Shown here: positions 49,516 through 60,815 of the stretch, piece after piece
Numbering within the stretch: position 1 is the stretch's first letter
Layout: the number at the start of each line of letters is the position of its first letter
Source of the DNA: Aulostomus chinensis
Lineage: Eukaryota > Chordata > Actinopteri > Syngnathiformes > Aulostomidae
DNA length: 64,000 nucleotides
Direction: 5' to 3'
Assembly: GCA_037954235.1 (NCBI GenBank)
Contig: JBBMOA010000021.1
Coordinates: 5,619,501 to 5,683,500 of the forward strand
Translations under genes and position numbers: made by a program
Notes under the pieces: model-generated
Database searches by the model: none
What the model was told of the DNA's origin: nothing
The model's input: the letters and a program-made list of their open reading frames with translations, nothing else

Positions 49516-52500
49516 CTAGCCAGAGAAGGAAAGTCGTTAAAACCTCACGGTCAAGACAGACGTGCAACCTTAATGGCCTAATTTGTGACTAGCCGATCAA
49601 GCTAGCAACTAAAGCTGAAGTTCAAAGACTGTCAGAAGTTACGTTATAGCGTAACTGATCAGCTTTAGCGTTGACGTAATGCTCCCTCCTTATGTTTCCT
49701 TTGAACGTGAATGGCATTTGGCTTTGTCTTTATCTTTTACTTTGCCGAAGTGTAGCCAAGCCTTAGATCGCTTTGCACATTAGCCAGACTCCTAGGTAGC
49801 AAGTAGCCAATTAATCAAATCGAAAGGCTGTGAGGATATTCCAAAACTTCAAGTTTTAGGAAAAGCAAGTCTAGTCCACCTTAATAAATTGGGAGCTGGT
49901 CCTTGTACATGTACAACAAACAAATGTAATCAAGAGATAAACCGGAACATTCCACCCTCAGCTCATACTAAGGAAAATAGCATTTGCTTGTTTCTTGCAA
50001 CAGGGATGTACAATGCTATGTTATGTAAAAAGCCTTGTTGTGTGTGAAGCACCAAGAGGAATGTGTTCCTCTTTTGCTTCCTCCACACACCCAGGGAAGG
50101 AAGAGGTGCACAGAGACACTTCCTGTGGGTCATGAGGGGGATGGAAGGTCTTGGGTCAGTTTACGTTCAAGGAATTTCAAAATCATCTAAACTGTACACT
50201 CGAGAGAAAACATGGATCTTGGTACATTACTTTGGGGAGGGAGGGATATAGTAGCAGCAGCTTCTCTGAAGAGGAAAAACTTTACCAGAGTAGAAGCAGA
50301 CAGAGAGAAGTACAGACCCTATTAATACTCACGTATGTTCCACAGAGTCAGTGGATGAAGGTCTCTCTTTTTCTTCAGGGAGGTTGTGATCAAATACAAT
50401 AGTTTCTGTATTGGCCAGACAGAATCCATTCGACCGCATGATTTCTGAAAGGTAAAGAGCACAAATTACATCATCACAATGATTTTAGGAACGTATCAGC
50501 AGCAGATTTTTTTTTTTTTTTTGTCAAACGGCAAACCTGATATCTTCATCGGATTCTGAAAACACGGCTGGATTCTGTGGACTTTGTCATTCCTTAGCAC
50601 CTGGTCCAGCGGTGATCTTTCAAAGAAAGTCAACATCACCTCTGACCTGGAATACTGCAGAGTGAGGATTTAGTCTGTGTAGCAAAAGCAAGAGATAAAA
50701 CTGCTGATATACAGCTCTGAAGATTTATGTAGAGAGACCCACCTTGCATGGCATATTGATCGCGCTCTTCAGTAGTCTTTCCACCTCGTTTAATTTCTCC
50801 TCGATGTCATGGGCCTCTTTGATTTTTACCAACCCTGAAACAAATACATCAGAACATCTGAAAAACACTGTCTGGAGTACCATACATTTCAGGAATGTAT
50901 TTAAAACACAATAACTTTAGCTTATTTGACTACAAGAACCTTCCCTTGGAACTAGGAACCTTTAGAGGAACTGTCTTTGTTCTGACTGCCCACATCAGAG
51001 TTTAAATTTAGATACAGCGACATCATTTTACCCCCCCCCCCCCGAAAAAGAAAGGAGTGCTTTCTGAATTTTCAAGAACTATGGTGGCAGAAATGTTTCC
51101 CACCAAACGTTTCTGACGGTTCCAAACTCACCGCATTTAATTCAACCGCCATGTTAACGGAAATCCACAAACCAACGGTGTTACTGCTGCGACGCTTAAA
51201 CTGAATAATAGGAAAATCCGAACGTGCAGTCAATGACGTCCATGGTGTAGAGCTTTTACACGAGTCAGCAGATGAGAAATCTTTCAGTTCCTTGGACTAT
51301 AAAAGTATTCTAAGAGGAAGAAGTCTCTATTGTCGCACGGTCTGTGTTTAATCTACGGAGTGGTGAGCAGCCACGTGAGGCGCTCTTGGACCAACTCCAC
51401 ATCTTCTGCCAGAAAAAAGGCCCAAAAGGTAAAGTAGTTCTCTGAGGAGCCCCTGCTGGCCAGTTCCTTCTAACTGGTTGGTACGGGCCTCAATTCGTCT
51501 GATCTTCACCAGATCTTTGGAAGTGCAGACAATGGGCTGAAGGAACCATTTTTGTTCCAAGACGAATAGTTCCTGGGGCCGAAGTCGAAATTGGGCTTTT
51601 GATGGTTGACGTACAATCCCATATAACTCAAACAATAGTTCAGCAATAAATACTAGTGGAGTTTAATCAGAACCAGCGCTCTACAAAAGCGTCTAATGAT
51701 GGCTTCTTACCATCAAAATGTTAAGCAACTCCTGCAGACTGAATGATGTAAAAGGGCAGCTGCTATGACCTTTACAGCCATTGGTGTTATCTAGCCATTG
51801 ATCAGCAGCCAAAAAAAAAGGTCTAAATTTATCACTATTCTTGAGAAAGGTTGCAAATGAAAAGGCAGCGGCAGCCTGTTTCATTATACAACCTTCTAAT
51901 CAACAATGCTGACTGTTATTTGCCTTAAGCAGGAGGATAAAGGGGACAACAGACCACTAATCATTGTGTTCAGAGTAAGAAGTCGCAGTAAAGCTGCCTG
52001 TGTAAGTGCAAGCATTTGTACGAACGCAATGACAACAGAGGATGGTACGGTGTCAGGGAAGCTACACAACAATGCCTGTGATAACATGTTAATCCTGCAT
52101 AAAATTGAGTATGTAATTTAAAGAGGTAGTGGGAGTGTAAAATCAGCACATTTAGCGAGACAAGACCGGCGCCCATGTGACTGAGCAGCCAGCAAAGCAT
52201 CACTTACTGCCATGCTGACAAAGAGATGTGGTGAGGGGAATAATGATGAAGACGGCAGCCGCGCCGATGGCACTCCGTCTGATGTAAGCGCTACAGACGA
52301 AACACAGTCACACAGCGGTTTCTGTTACATGGAAGTACTGAGTAAGAGAGCCTACAGCAACACTATGCACAGTCACACTCTCATCCATTTTTAATGGCCC
52401 CGGTGATGAGTGAGTGTCTGGGCTGTTAGTTCAACACCAGGAACTCAATGAGCCTCCCACTCAGTCAGAAACTCAAGCTGGATCACTTTAGAAAGTTCCC

Positions 52501-55500
52501 TTTGGACGGGTCTGACAGTCAACACCACAAATCACGCGCGTTTAGAGCCGCTACCATGTGTTGTCGTCACAGAAGAGCCGAGTCCAATTCTCAGGAACTC
52601 AAAGTGATCCTCAACCAACAGCAATACAGATGTTTTCTCAACCCATGTTCCTGGGAGTTTATCTGAGATTAAATTAGACCACACTGAGTGTGTCACCGTG
52701 CGGCTCATCCCGACTACTCAAGAGTGGGAGGAATTCTGCTTTACCAGATATCATGACAGATAGCTTTGATTGGGAGGGGCCATGTAGGGTCGTTATAGCC
52801 ATGATAATAGTACCTTTCATTACTCCCCTGCCACTCAAAAGCACTTAAAATGACTTAAGACTGTCATTAAAGCAACAGGTCGAAAAGATGCATAAAACAT
52901 GAGGACTAACACATTACAAAAATAAGCCAATTTTATGTCATCCAAAGACTTTCGCCCAACATACTTAATCTCATAATCGCTTCAAAATAAATGTAGTTAG
53001 CTGCTAGGTGTGTAGCGAGCTAACGCAGCATACTGGCACATTATTTATCGGGAGCAGGCAAGAGGAGGCAAGAGCACAACGAGGTATGTTTAGGGAAATG
53101 TGTCATCGTATGTTATCATGAAGGGTGTGTGAGGGGAAAACAGCAATTACAGTAATTCGTCTCATTCCCTTCAAATGCAGTGTTCTGACAGTCTGGTAAT
53201 GGGCTGGAATATTTGGGGCAGAGGACTGTCTTCTAGGACATGCAGGACGGCTACTGCAAATAATTAGAACAGCAAATATGCTCCTAAGTGCAGGCGTCCT
53301 CGCGTTCTAATAAACATTTCGGGACATCTCTGTAAGCAGTCTCAGTATTTCTGTAAGTGTGTGTCGTCCAAACCTCCGGCAAGGACCTAATGTTGGTCTG
53401 TCAACAGGATTGTGCAAAAATGTATGGGGCTTATTTTCACCCGATGTGGTGGAGGGTTGTAGTTTGTGACCAGGAAGAATCCATTACATTTTGGGGTGGA
53501 TTAGCCGTAGCGCCACCTGGTGGCATCAGGCATGTGGTTCAATCAAATTTTCAGTCATGAAACACCTTCAGAACTCAACGATGAGTCACTGTGAAGACGG
53601 GGAGCCAATTTTAATATTTCACCATAGAAATGGAAACTATCGTATTTGGACTCCACAGGGTCATGTCTTTTCCAAACTCCACACGACTGACGAGTGTCTC
53701 GGCCTGAAGGAAATCTACCAGACGAATTAAATCACAGCGCCACCCAGTGGTTACAGGAAGTAAACCGGATAGCACAGTTTATATCACAATTACACTGCGT
53801 TATCTTCACGTGATGTACAGCAACATCGTAACCGTTAAATGCACCTTCTCCAGCGCCCTCTACTGGTGTTGGAGGTGACATTTGCACCACAGTGCAGATT
53901 TAGTCTGTTCCCAAATGTAAAATCCAAATCTAATTAGGTTTCAGCCCCATCTCTTTGAGTTTAATACAGGTGTCCATCACACTACTTAAACTATTATTAA
54001 ATTTGCATTAAAAATTTGGTTGTGTCATGGAAGATTATTGATATTTATTAAAAAAACTAGTCTCCTATGTGCGCAGGGGGAAACCCATGCTGAGATCATG
54101 TCGAATATATAGTAGCTGTAGCTGTTCTCCTGAGGATGCACGAACTAGCAGGCTGTGTGGAATGAAAACAGACATACTGGAACGGTCTGATGTGGCAACG
54201 TAAATACTGTGTTATTTCCCAACAGCTTGATGTCGGTTGCAAAAGATTTAGTAAGGAAACCACAGTGGATGCAGATATAAATGGAGTTTGACAAGGCAGG
54301 CCTCTCTACTCCCAGGCTGCAGGTACAACACAAACGCCCGCTTCTATCACGCGAGTGTCGGTTTGAATCAGTTTTCAATTTTTACTCCTATTTCCAGAAG
54401 CCGCCTCTATAATATATCCAAAGACAGTGTAAAACACGGAGTGCGCTTCACCTCTGTTTCTCTTTGTCACAACTACAAGCTTTTCCTCTGGGAAAAGTCT
54501 TTTAAATCTACCGACATGGACGGAAGCGGCGATGGGGTTTTTTTGGGGAGGGTTTTTCCGACCTGAACCTCTTCAAGTGTTTTCTCCTTCAATTTCCTGC
54601 ACCGACTTCCTGGCCACAGTGGTTCTTGTGTAATTATTCAACATTTCCCATCTTTCCTCTTCTTCAGTCCCTCGTTATATCTAATTGTCCTCTACCAACA
54701 CGTCCTCGTTTGATGTGATTATTCTCCCGAAAGGTTTATTTGTATCAGCGGGTGGTTTGGGGGGTGTTTCTTAACAGCGTTTTATTTTAATGAGCTTGTT
54801 TTTGGAAGAGCGTCACTGACATATTGCAACTTCCTCATGCAACAACACGGTCGAACGCAACAATAACAGCGTTTGCATGGACACCGTATGGCATTTAGCA
54901 GTCCAGTGGCGCTCAAGACTGACTCGTGTTAGACAGCTGCCCTGACGGCAATCACCCCACAGATACCAACGCCGCAGCCAGAGGAGGAACTGGCTTTTAT
55001 CAAAAGCCTCATCAGACGTTATGCACCAGTTACTTCACAACTATCTTTTGCATGGACCTGACAAGCACACGTCAACACTTCACTCTTTATCATCTAACCG
55101 CGAACCGTCCGCAGTTTCAGCAGTTATTTCTGGACGCCTCAGTCAATAAGCCACAAACTTAATCCCTCTGCACAAGAAGAGGGTTGCATGCACTTTGTGT
55201 ACACAGCAGATATTTGTATTTCATGCTAGTGAATATGGAATAGGTGACGGAAACTCCAGTTCAGCCTTCCTAAGATCTCCCTGCAGGAAGGAGAAGTCTG
55301 TCACATTGCAACATGTGAAACTATTCCTTTCACACTGATTTAAAGCAGCTGATGAATGCATGTTTCAAAAGGTGTCCAGTTGCGTTGGGTGTTGTGTTTT
55401 TTTCACCTATTGGCCCATCAGAAATGGATGCTGCATTCACAACATCTTAGAAGTTCCTCCGAGTTGAGAAAAATGAATCAAACGACGTCGGAATCATTTT

Positions 55501-57478
55501 TACAGATTCAACTTTTCTGACCCGACATCGCTTCCGTGCTCGACTTAGGAAACTGGACAAGGTTGTTAAGACGAGGAAGTGGGATAACAGGGGAGCCAGC
55601 GTGCGGTTCTGCTCGCAGTGCACCATTTAATTGGCACACAGGACAGTGGGAGATTTGAAACACACATGGTGGTCTGAACATGTACTTGTACCCCCTAAGA
55701 TGGTGAAGATACTGTACGCCCAGGATGAGAACACATAGAGGCTACACATCCTTCATCCCATGAATTTCTTAGTGGGCAAATACCTGCTCTGCACCTGTAC
55801 TGCACTTCAACTGGATTTTGATTTTTTTTTTACTGACTTGACTTATTGACTGCATTGATTAACCCCCACCACCACCGACCCCTACCCCACCCATCCACCC
55901 ACGACGCCTTCTCCGTGTTTTTTCTCTTTCTTTATGTCTTATTCATGCTCAAGTGGATGTCTTGTATTCTGGTTACTGACACAAGTGAAAGACTAAATTC
56001 CCTCAGCGGAAGTAAAGGTTTTCATTGATTTAGAACATCAGAACACTGAGGCCTTCCTCTTTAACTGTTAGAACGTGTTTAATAATCGCATGCATTTTAG
56101 CGCACAATCGTAAGTGTATATACTTAAGTAATATGTCATTTATGGGTCTCTGATTACTGCAATGTGTGGTATTTAACAGCTATTTTAGGAACTAACTGAT
56201 GTTGCAGTACAAACATAGCAATTTTTTTTTTTAACCCCTGCAATCATCTCAGAAACCCCAATGTTGGAATTCTGCCTTCCGCGTCGTCTTCTCTGAATTT
56301 GTCCATCACGTGACGACGATCCTTTGCTGTGTGTAAATTAGCACTATGATGAGTGACTGAAATGATCCAAAACAACTGTCTCATGTAGAGAGGGAGCCAG
56401 GGAGTGATTTCAGTAACAGCGTGTGTCTACATTCCTCAGCCCAATCTGTTTCGCATGGAATGTGAGCAATCACTTCCTGTCTGTGTTCCCTCCCGGGTCA
56501 CATGTAAGGTAAGTGTTACGGAGTCATCATCGGCCACGGGGGCTAAATATGGGACGTCCACTCCTCTCCGAGTCACCCTCTGACATCAGCCTGAAAGCTC
56601 CACGCACCTTCCTCTGTTGCCTGGACGTGGCACAGAAGCAGAATGACACGAGCCCTCGCCAGAAGCTGGAGCGGCTTTTTTTTTCTTTCTTGATTCTCAT
56701 GACTTCAGTGTGAGTGGCAATTAGATAAGATGCAAATAAAATATTGAACAGAGGTAGGAATTAAGGAAAGTACCATTAGGAAGAGTGTTATTCTTGCCAT
56801 AAATCATGGGATTGTCAAATTAACCCGAGTGATTTATTTGTTTGTTTGTTTTGCGCGAGTCATCGGGGTGCCGTACATTTAAAAAGAAGTGCAAAATGAG
56901 TCATGGAATGTGAAATGTCTCTGCTGAGATAGCACTGCTCCGGCAGGGCCGAAGCAGCAGGCTGTCAACAAGTCTGTCAGCTCTTTCCGTACAAGAGCAG
57001 GAAGTAAAGCTTGCCAGTCACCACTTAAAGGATGTTTCTAAAACATTTCTATATTCTCTGTGGGCAGACGCAAAAAGGAAGTGCCAAGAAGAATGTGTGA
57101 GCGTACACACGATGGGACTCCTGTTAGCTACAGACCAGACTGTCTTAGGCAAGTCAAAAGTTGCCTCATAGCAAAGTTACTCGAGCTGATCCTTCCAAAC
57201 TCCATTCAGAAAACAAGCGTTTTAAAGGTTGCTTGCTTGTCGTGTTGTGATAAGACATGAGGAAGCATGAAATTAGACTTCCTACAAATCTGCATCATGC
57301 TGTCTCGAATTCTGTTATTTTGAAATGTTTGCTGCAGTTAAATCGCATTCAAATCTGAGGCCACATCCACGCTTTTAAGATTAAAACCTGGCACGATCTG
57401 CGTCCGCGCAAGCTCTTCAGAATGACCTCGCATCTGCGGTCACACACACACACACACACACACAAAAATATATATATA

Positions 57479-57509
<31 letters not shown>

Positions 57510-59414
57510 TGACCTTTGGTATACACCCACCGTTCACGAGGTGGAACTTTCTCAGAGTAGCACGAGTCATTCATGGTTGATAGTGAAAAGAGGCGGAGAG
57601 AAATTGTGCATTTTGGAGGTGCTAACCCTTCTCGTGGACTTCTAGTGATAAAGACCTAGAACAGGGGTGGGCAACCATGTGCCATGGAGGGCCGTGTGTA
57701 TGCAGGTTTTCCTTCCAACCAAACACTTTAACAGCTGATTCCACTGATTAACACACCTTCAGCCACAGAAGAGTGTTAATCAGTGGAATCACCTGTTAAA
57801 GTGTTTGGTTGGAAGGAAAACCTGCATACACACGGCCCTCCATGGCACATGGTTGCCCACCCCTGACCTAGAAGGTCTCGTGCTGTCAACAGGTCGACCC
57901 TACATACGGTAAAACCCCGCCCCCTGATCCAGAGCACCGCCTACAAAGGCACTTGTCTATTAAGCTTCTGGAGAGCCAGTTAAACATTATTTCCAGATAA
58001 CAGAAGAAGAAACCTCCCCCTGACCGTCTGCAGCGCCTGCAAACGGCCCCTGAAGGGTTCAAATGCACCGGATTTGTTTTCTGTGTGAAACCCAACTTTG
58101 TAGGACAATGACGCCTTTTGGCTCCTAAATATTGATCAGCGTCACACGCACGCTGATGCGATACTTTCAAGTGGACTTTGGTCTCAGTGCCCTGTCCAAA
58201 CAAGCGTGTAAGCCGGGGACTCATCAGCAGTTCTGATTAGCTCCCAAATCCTGCCGATTCAACGCTACCAATCAGTGATTTTGCTTCTTTAAATACCATG
58301 AGTTCCGTATAATCATCCAGCAACACACTGACCTGAGGTTCTGACATCATGCCTGTGCTTTGTTTTTCTTTTTCTAATTGAGGAGGTTACAACAGAACCA
58401 AACATGCAAGCGGTTCGGTTGTTGATCGATGAAACAATTCGTTTAGAGAGAAATAATTGCCAAGAATCACAACACAATGGGAAAAAAGCTGCTCTCATGT
58501 TTAGCGCCTACAACATTTTCTTTATATTTCACTTCCTCCATGCACTGGTTTCTGATCTGCATCAATCGTCAAGTTGTTTTTTTCTTCTTTTTTTTTGTCC
58601 AACTGTCATTTTTTGTCCCCTTGTGACAAGTCAGTGGTCACATTGTCGATGCTTTTGCTGTTGTCGTTCTTAATGTTTGTTTTCCCACTGATGTTGATTC
58701 TTCATCGGAAATGCTTTTGGTGAACAATTTATCACTGAAGTCCTTTTAGCAAACAAATGAACAAACAAAGCCAAACGTTTCGCTAGTTTCTGGGGGGGGG
58801 GGGGGTTGAAAATGTCAGGATTTGCTGCCTGAAAGCTAAACTTGAGGGCGTTGAGTTTCAGTTTCCACTGGAAACACACCAGTTAATAGCATGACTCTGG
58901 TTTACTGCCTGCTGTGTTTACAGTGGTGGCTAGGCTAAACCAATATTTGATTGATGGAAAAAGAATTATCAATAGATGAATTGGTAAATAATCAAAAACA
59001 TGGGGGGGGGGGAGAAGCAGAAGGGCACCCAGTATCCTCCTTCCCGGCCCCTTCTCACTACGCCCCTGATCCAGAATTGGACCATAAAAATACAGCGTGT
59101 ACTTGTATCACCTCTGCTACTTTAAATACTTCATTCATCATCATTCCGCCTCACCCACCTTCTGTCAGCGGGGACTTGGACAGGTCTCTTCTGTCCTCAG
59201 GAAAGGACTCTGTCAGTCTTTTAAACAATCGCCCCAAATCGGAATAACTCCGATGTAAGTATAAAACGTTCCTATCGGACCACTCGGTCCGGATCTCGAA
59301 GAACTCCTCTTCCTCTCCCCGCTGGCTGATGATGAGTCTCCTGATGCCGTTGACCCAGCAGTCCCGCACAAACATGTTGACCAGCGACGTCCCCTCAAAC
59401 ACGGCCGATGCCAT
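49392..59414 (-). CDS. pxdc1: PX domain-containing protein 1, 5 coding exons
   Basis: Five minus-strand exons join in frame into 702 nt, 233 aa plus stop, close to the length of human PXDC1 (about 231 aa). The N-terminal two-thirds is a PX-like domain starting MASAVFEGTSLVNMFVRDCW, with EEFFEIRTEWSD, then YLHRSYSDLGRLFKRL. A helical part (KEAHDIEEKLNEVERLLK) and SEVMLTFFERSPLDQVLRND follow. The protein ends in the conserved ESYVTNLSYYHLVPFETDIL. PX domains generally bind phosphoinositides; the cellular role of PXDC1 is poorly known. Intron 1 is 8.3 kb, whereas introns 2 and 3 are only 88 and 92 bp. All phases match. Teleosts may have pxdc1a and pxdc1b; the copy is not resolved. Confidence 0.94.
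49516..50332 (-). other. pxdc1: pxdc1 intron 4
   Basis: 817 bp; no repeat or gene recognised. Confidence 0.85.
50333..50444 (-). CDS. pxdc1: pxdc1 exon 4
   Basis: Encodes IMRSNGFCLANTETIVFDHN, then a less conserved Glu/Ser-rich linker ending SVEHT. Acceptor TTTCAG, donor GTGAGT. Confidence 0.94.
50537..50654 (-). CDS. pxdc1: pxdc1 exon 3
   Basis: Encodes YSRSEVMLTFFERSPLDQVL, then RNDKVHRIQPCFQNPMKIS. Acceptor CTGCAG, donor GTTTGC (weaker than its neighbours but the only one in frame). Confidence 0.94.
50743..50834 (-). CDS. pxdc1: pxdc1 exon 2
   Basis: A 92-nt exon encoding LVKIKEAHDIEEKLNEVERL and then LKSAINMPCK. Acceptor TTTCAG, donor GTGGGT. Confidence 0.94.
53385..53505 (+). repeat. 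Dispersed teleost-type repeat
   Basis: Contains CAACAGGATTGTGCAAAAAT, GGTGGAGGGTTGTAG and GAAGAATCCATTACATTTTG, words I know from an abundant fish interspersed repeat. The open frame over it is not a gene. Confidence 0.5.
53509..53523 (-). promoter_or_regulatory. CTCF-like motif 1 of pxdc1 intron 1 cluster
   Basis: On the minus strand CCACCAGGTGGCGCT, 15/15 to the consensus and identical to the motifs at 440 and 48454. Confidence 0.45.
53736..53750 (-). promoter_or_regulatory. CTCF-like motif 2 of pxdc1 intron 1 cluster (one mismatch)
   Basis: On the minus strand CCACTGGGTGGCGCT, 14/15 to the consensus. Confidence 0.3.
53852..53866 (-). promoter_or_regulatory. CTCF-like motif 3 of pxdc1 intron 1 cluster
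   Basis: On the minus strand CCAGTAGAGGGCGCT, 15/15 to the consensus, with a different core from motif 1. Confidence 0.5.
57441..57508. repeat. Palindromic compound microsatellite (CA)n-(TA)n-(TG)n
   Basis: (CA)12, a short A-run, (TA)5, then GTGTGCG and about 12 TG. The CA and TG arms are complementary around a TA-rich centre, so the whole tract can fold into a hairpin. It lies in pxdc1 intron 1, 150 bp from the MITE. Confidence 0.9.
57662..57865. mobile_element. 204-bp hAT-type MITE with perfect 8-bp target duplication
   Basis: The element starts CAGGGGTGGGCAACC and ends in its inverse complement. Both halves pair over nearly their full length (about 95 bp each) around a short loop. It is flanked by identical 8-bp direct repeats ACCTAGAA (57654-57661 and 57866-57873). 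The CAGGGGTG terminus and 8-bp duplication are hallmarks of hAT transposons. It has no coding capacity, so it is a non-autonomous foldback element, apparently young. It lies in pxdc1 intron 1. Confidence 0.9.
59159..59414 (-). CDS. pxdc1: pxdc1 exon 1 (start, PX domain N-terminal half)
   Basis: Residues 1-85 plus one base. ATG at 59414-59412 has G at -3 and G at +4, and the sequence from it matches the family from residue 1. Ends DLSKSPLTE; donor GTGGGT. Confidence 0.95.
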
Positions 59415-59640
59415 CCCTCAGTGCTGCATGCTGGGGCGGGCCAGCGGACAGCGGGCCGACGGCTGGACGAGCGAGTCAAGCCTTTTTTCCCTCTGGAACC
59501 TGAAGAAATCCGGCCGACGAGGACGGACTTTGACTTGACTAACTTTGTTGGTCAGTCTGGAACGGGGGTGTAACGGTGGATGTGGCGTGCAGACAGGATG
59601 ATCCCAGCGTTCGCTCAGCCCATCACAGGCGTCAACTCAA
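59415..59640 (-). promoter_or_regulatory. pxdc1: CpG-rich 5' flank of pxdc1
   Basis: CpG dinucleotides are frequent here and across exon 1, unlike the surrounding AT-rich sequence. This is the expected place for the promoter and 5' UTR. No TATA box is obvious and the transcription start is not visible. Confidence 0.4.
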
Positions 59641-60119
59641 ACGTGGCATGATTTGAGGAAGAAGAAAAAAAAAAGAGAAAAAGAATTTAAAAAATTGACC
59701 GACTTTAAAGTTAAAGATAACGCCCAACTTGATATGAACGTTTTAGTCCGGAATGTGTGGCACTGTCATCGGTGAGACCGTCGCAGTGTGCACCTCTCCT
59801 CGGACTCTTAGTTTCCCAAATCCACAGAATTTAATCTCACATTGGTTTTCCTCCAGCACAGTTTCCTCCTCCCTCCCTCCTTCCTTGACAACAGGGTATT
59901 ATTATGCAAAGAGCTTCAAAAAGAAAATAAATGCCCATCTCCTTATCCTTCCCCTCCGGATTTGTTGCCATTGCCACGTCTCTCAGGCGATGGAACCCTG
60001 GACGGGACGGACGGACGGAGGAGGACGAGTTTTGGCTGCTGCGTTGTGACTTGATGTGTCCATTAATTAATGAGCTTCAGGGAAGGAGTTCAACACGGTG
60101 GCCATAAAAATCACTCAAT

Positions 60120-60225
60120 AGTGGGGCCAAAGTTGTAACTCACAGCCACGAAATAACGAAATAGAGGGAAATGGTTAAATGTTGTGGCCATAGATCAATA
60201 AATTGATGGAATAGTTATATCTGGA
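60120..60225 (-). repeat. Degenerate edge of the 42-bp minisatellite
   Basis: Phrases such as CACAGCCACGAAATAACGA and GTTGTGGCCATAGATCAATA resemble the array unit with many changes and indels. This is the pattern of an array whose ends have decayed while its core was homogenised. A similar decayed copy follows at 60791-60815. Confidence 0.6.
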
Positions 60226-60790
60226 GGCCACAAAATAACTAATTTGAGGGAACAAGTTAGATCTTGTGGCCACAAAATTACTAATTTGAGGGAACAAGTT
60301 AGATTTTGAGGCCACAAAATAATTGATTTGAGTGAACAAGTTAGATCTTGAGGCCACAAAATAACTAATTTGAAGGAACAAGTTAGATCTTGTGGCCACA
60401 AAATAACTAATTTGAAGGAACAAGTTAGATCTTGTGGCCACAAAATAACTAATTTGAAGGAATAAGTTAGATCTTGTGGCCACAAAATAACTAAATGGAG
60501 GGAACAAGTTAGATCTTGTGGCCACAAAATAACTAATTTGAAGGAACAAGTTAGATCTTGTGGCCACAAAATAACTAATTTGAAGGAACAAGTTAGATCT
60601 TGTGGCCACAAAATAGCTAATTTGAAGGAACAAGTTAGATCTTGTGGCCACAAAATAACTAATTTGAAGGAACAAGTTAGATCTTGTGGCCACAAAATAA
60701 CTAATTTGAAGGAACAAGTTAGATCTTGTGGCCACAAAATAACTAATTTGAAGGAATAAGTTAGATCTTGTGGCCACAAATGAATAAACT
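60226..60790 (-). repeat. 42-bp minisatellite, 14 in-register copies
   Basis: GGCCAC recurs exactly every 42 bp from 60226 to 60772. Typical copies carry GTTAGATCTTGTGGCCACAA followed by AATAACTAATTTGAAGGAAC. TTGTGGCCACAA is a 12-bp perfect palindrome; in a few copies it is broken by GAGGCC. Because 42 is a multiple of three, long open frames with a 14-residue period run through it on both strands, but they show no gene features. It lies about 0.8 kb upstream of the pxdc1 start codon. Confidence 0.95.
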
Positions 60791-60815
60791 GATGGTCTTG
60801 TGACCATGAATTTTT

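Larger units (their letters stand above)
50835..59158 (-). other. pxdc1: pxdc1 intron 1
   Basis: 8.3 kb, holding the CTCF-like cluster, a dispersed repeat at 53385-53505, the palindromic microsatellite at 57441-57508, the MITE at 57662-57865, and C/G tracts at 51031-51043 and 58792-58805. No nested gene recognised. Confidence 0.85.

Noticed and set aside
59213..59479. 88-codon frame overlapping pxdc1 exon 1 in another frame
   Set aside because: It starts at TTG, is Arg/Ser-rich from CpG-dense sequence, and lies over a well-conserved PX-domain exon.
60175..60807. A 210-codon minus-strand frame made of 14-residue repeats (VATRSNLFLQISYF type)
   Set aside because: The frame is a by-product of the 42-bp satellite. 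Other frames on both strands are open too, and there is no domain or splice context.
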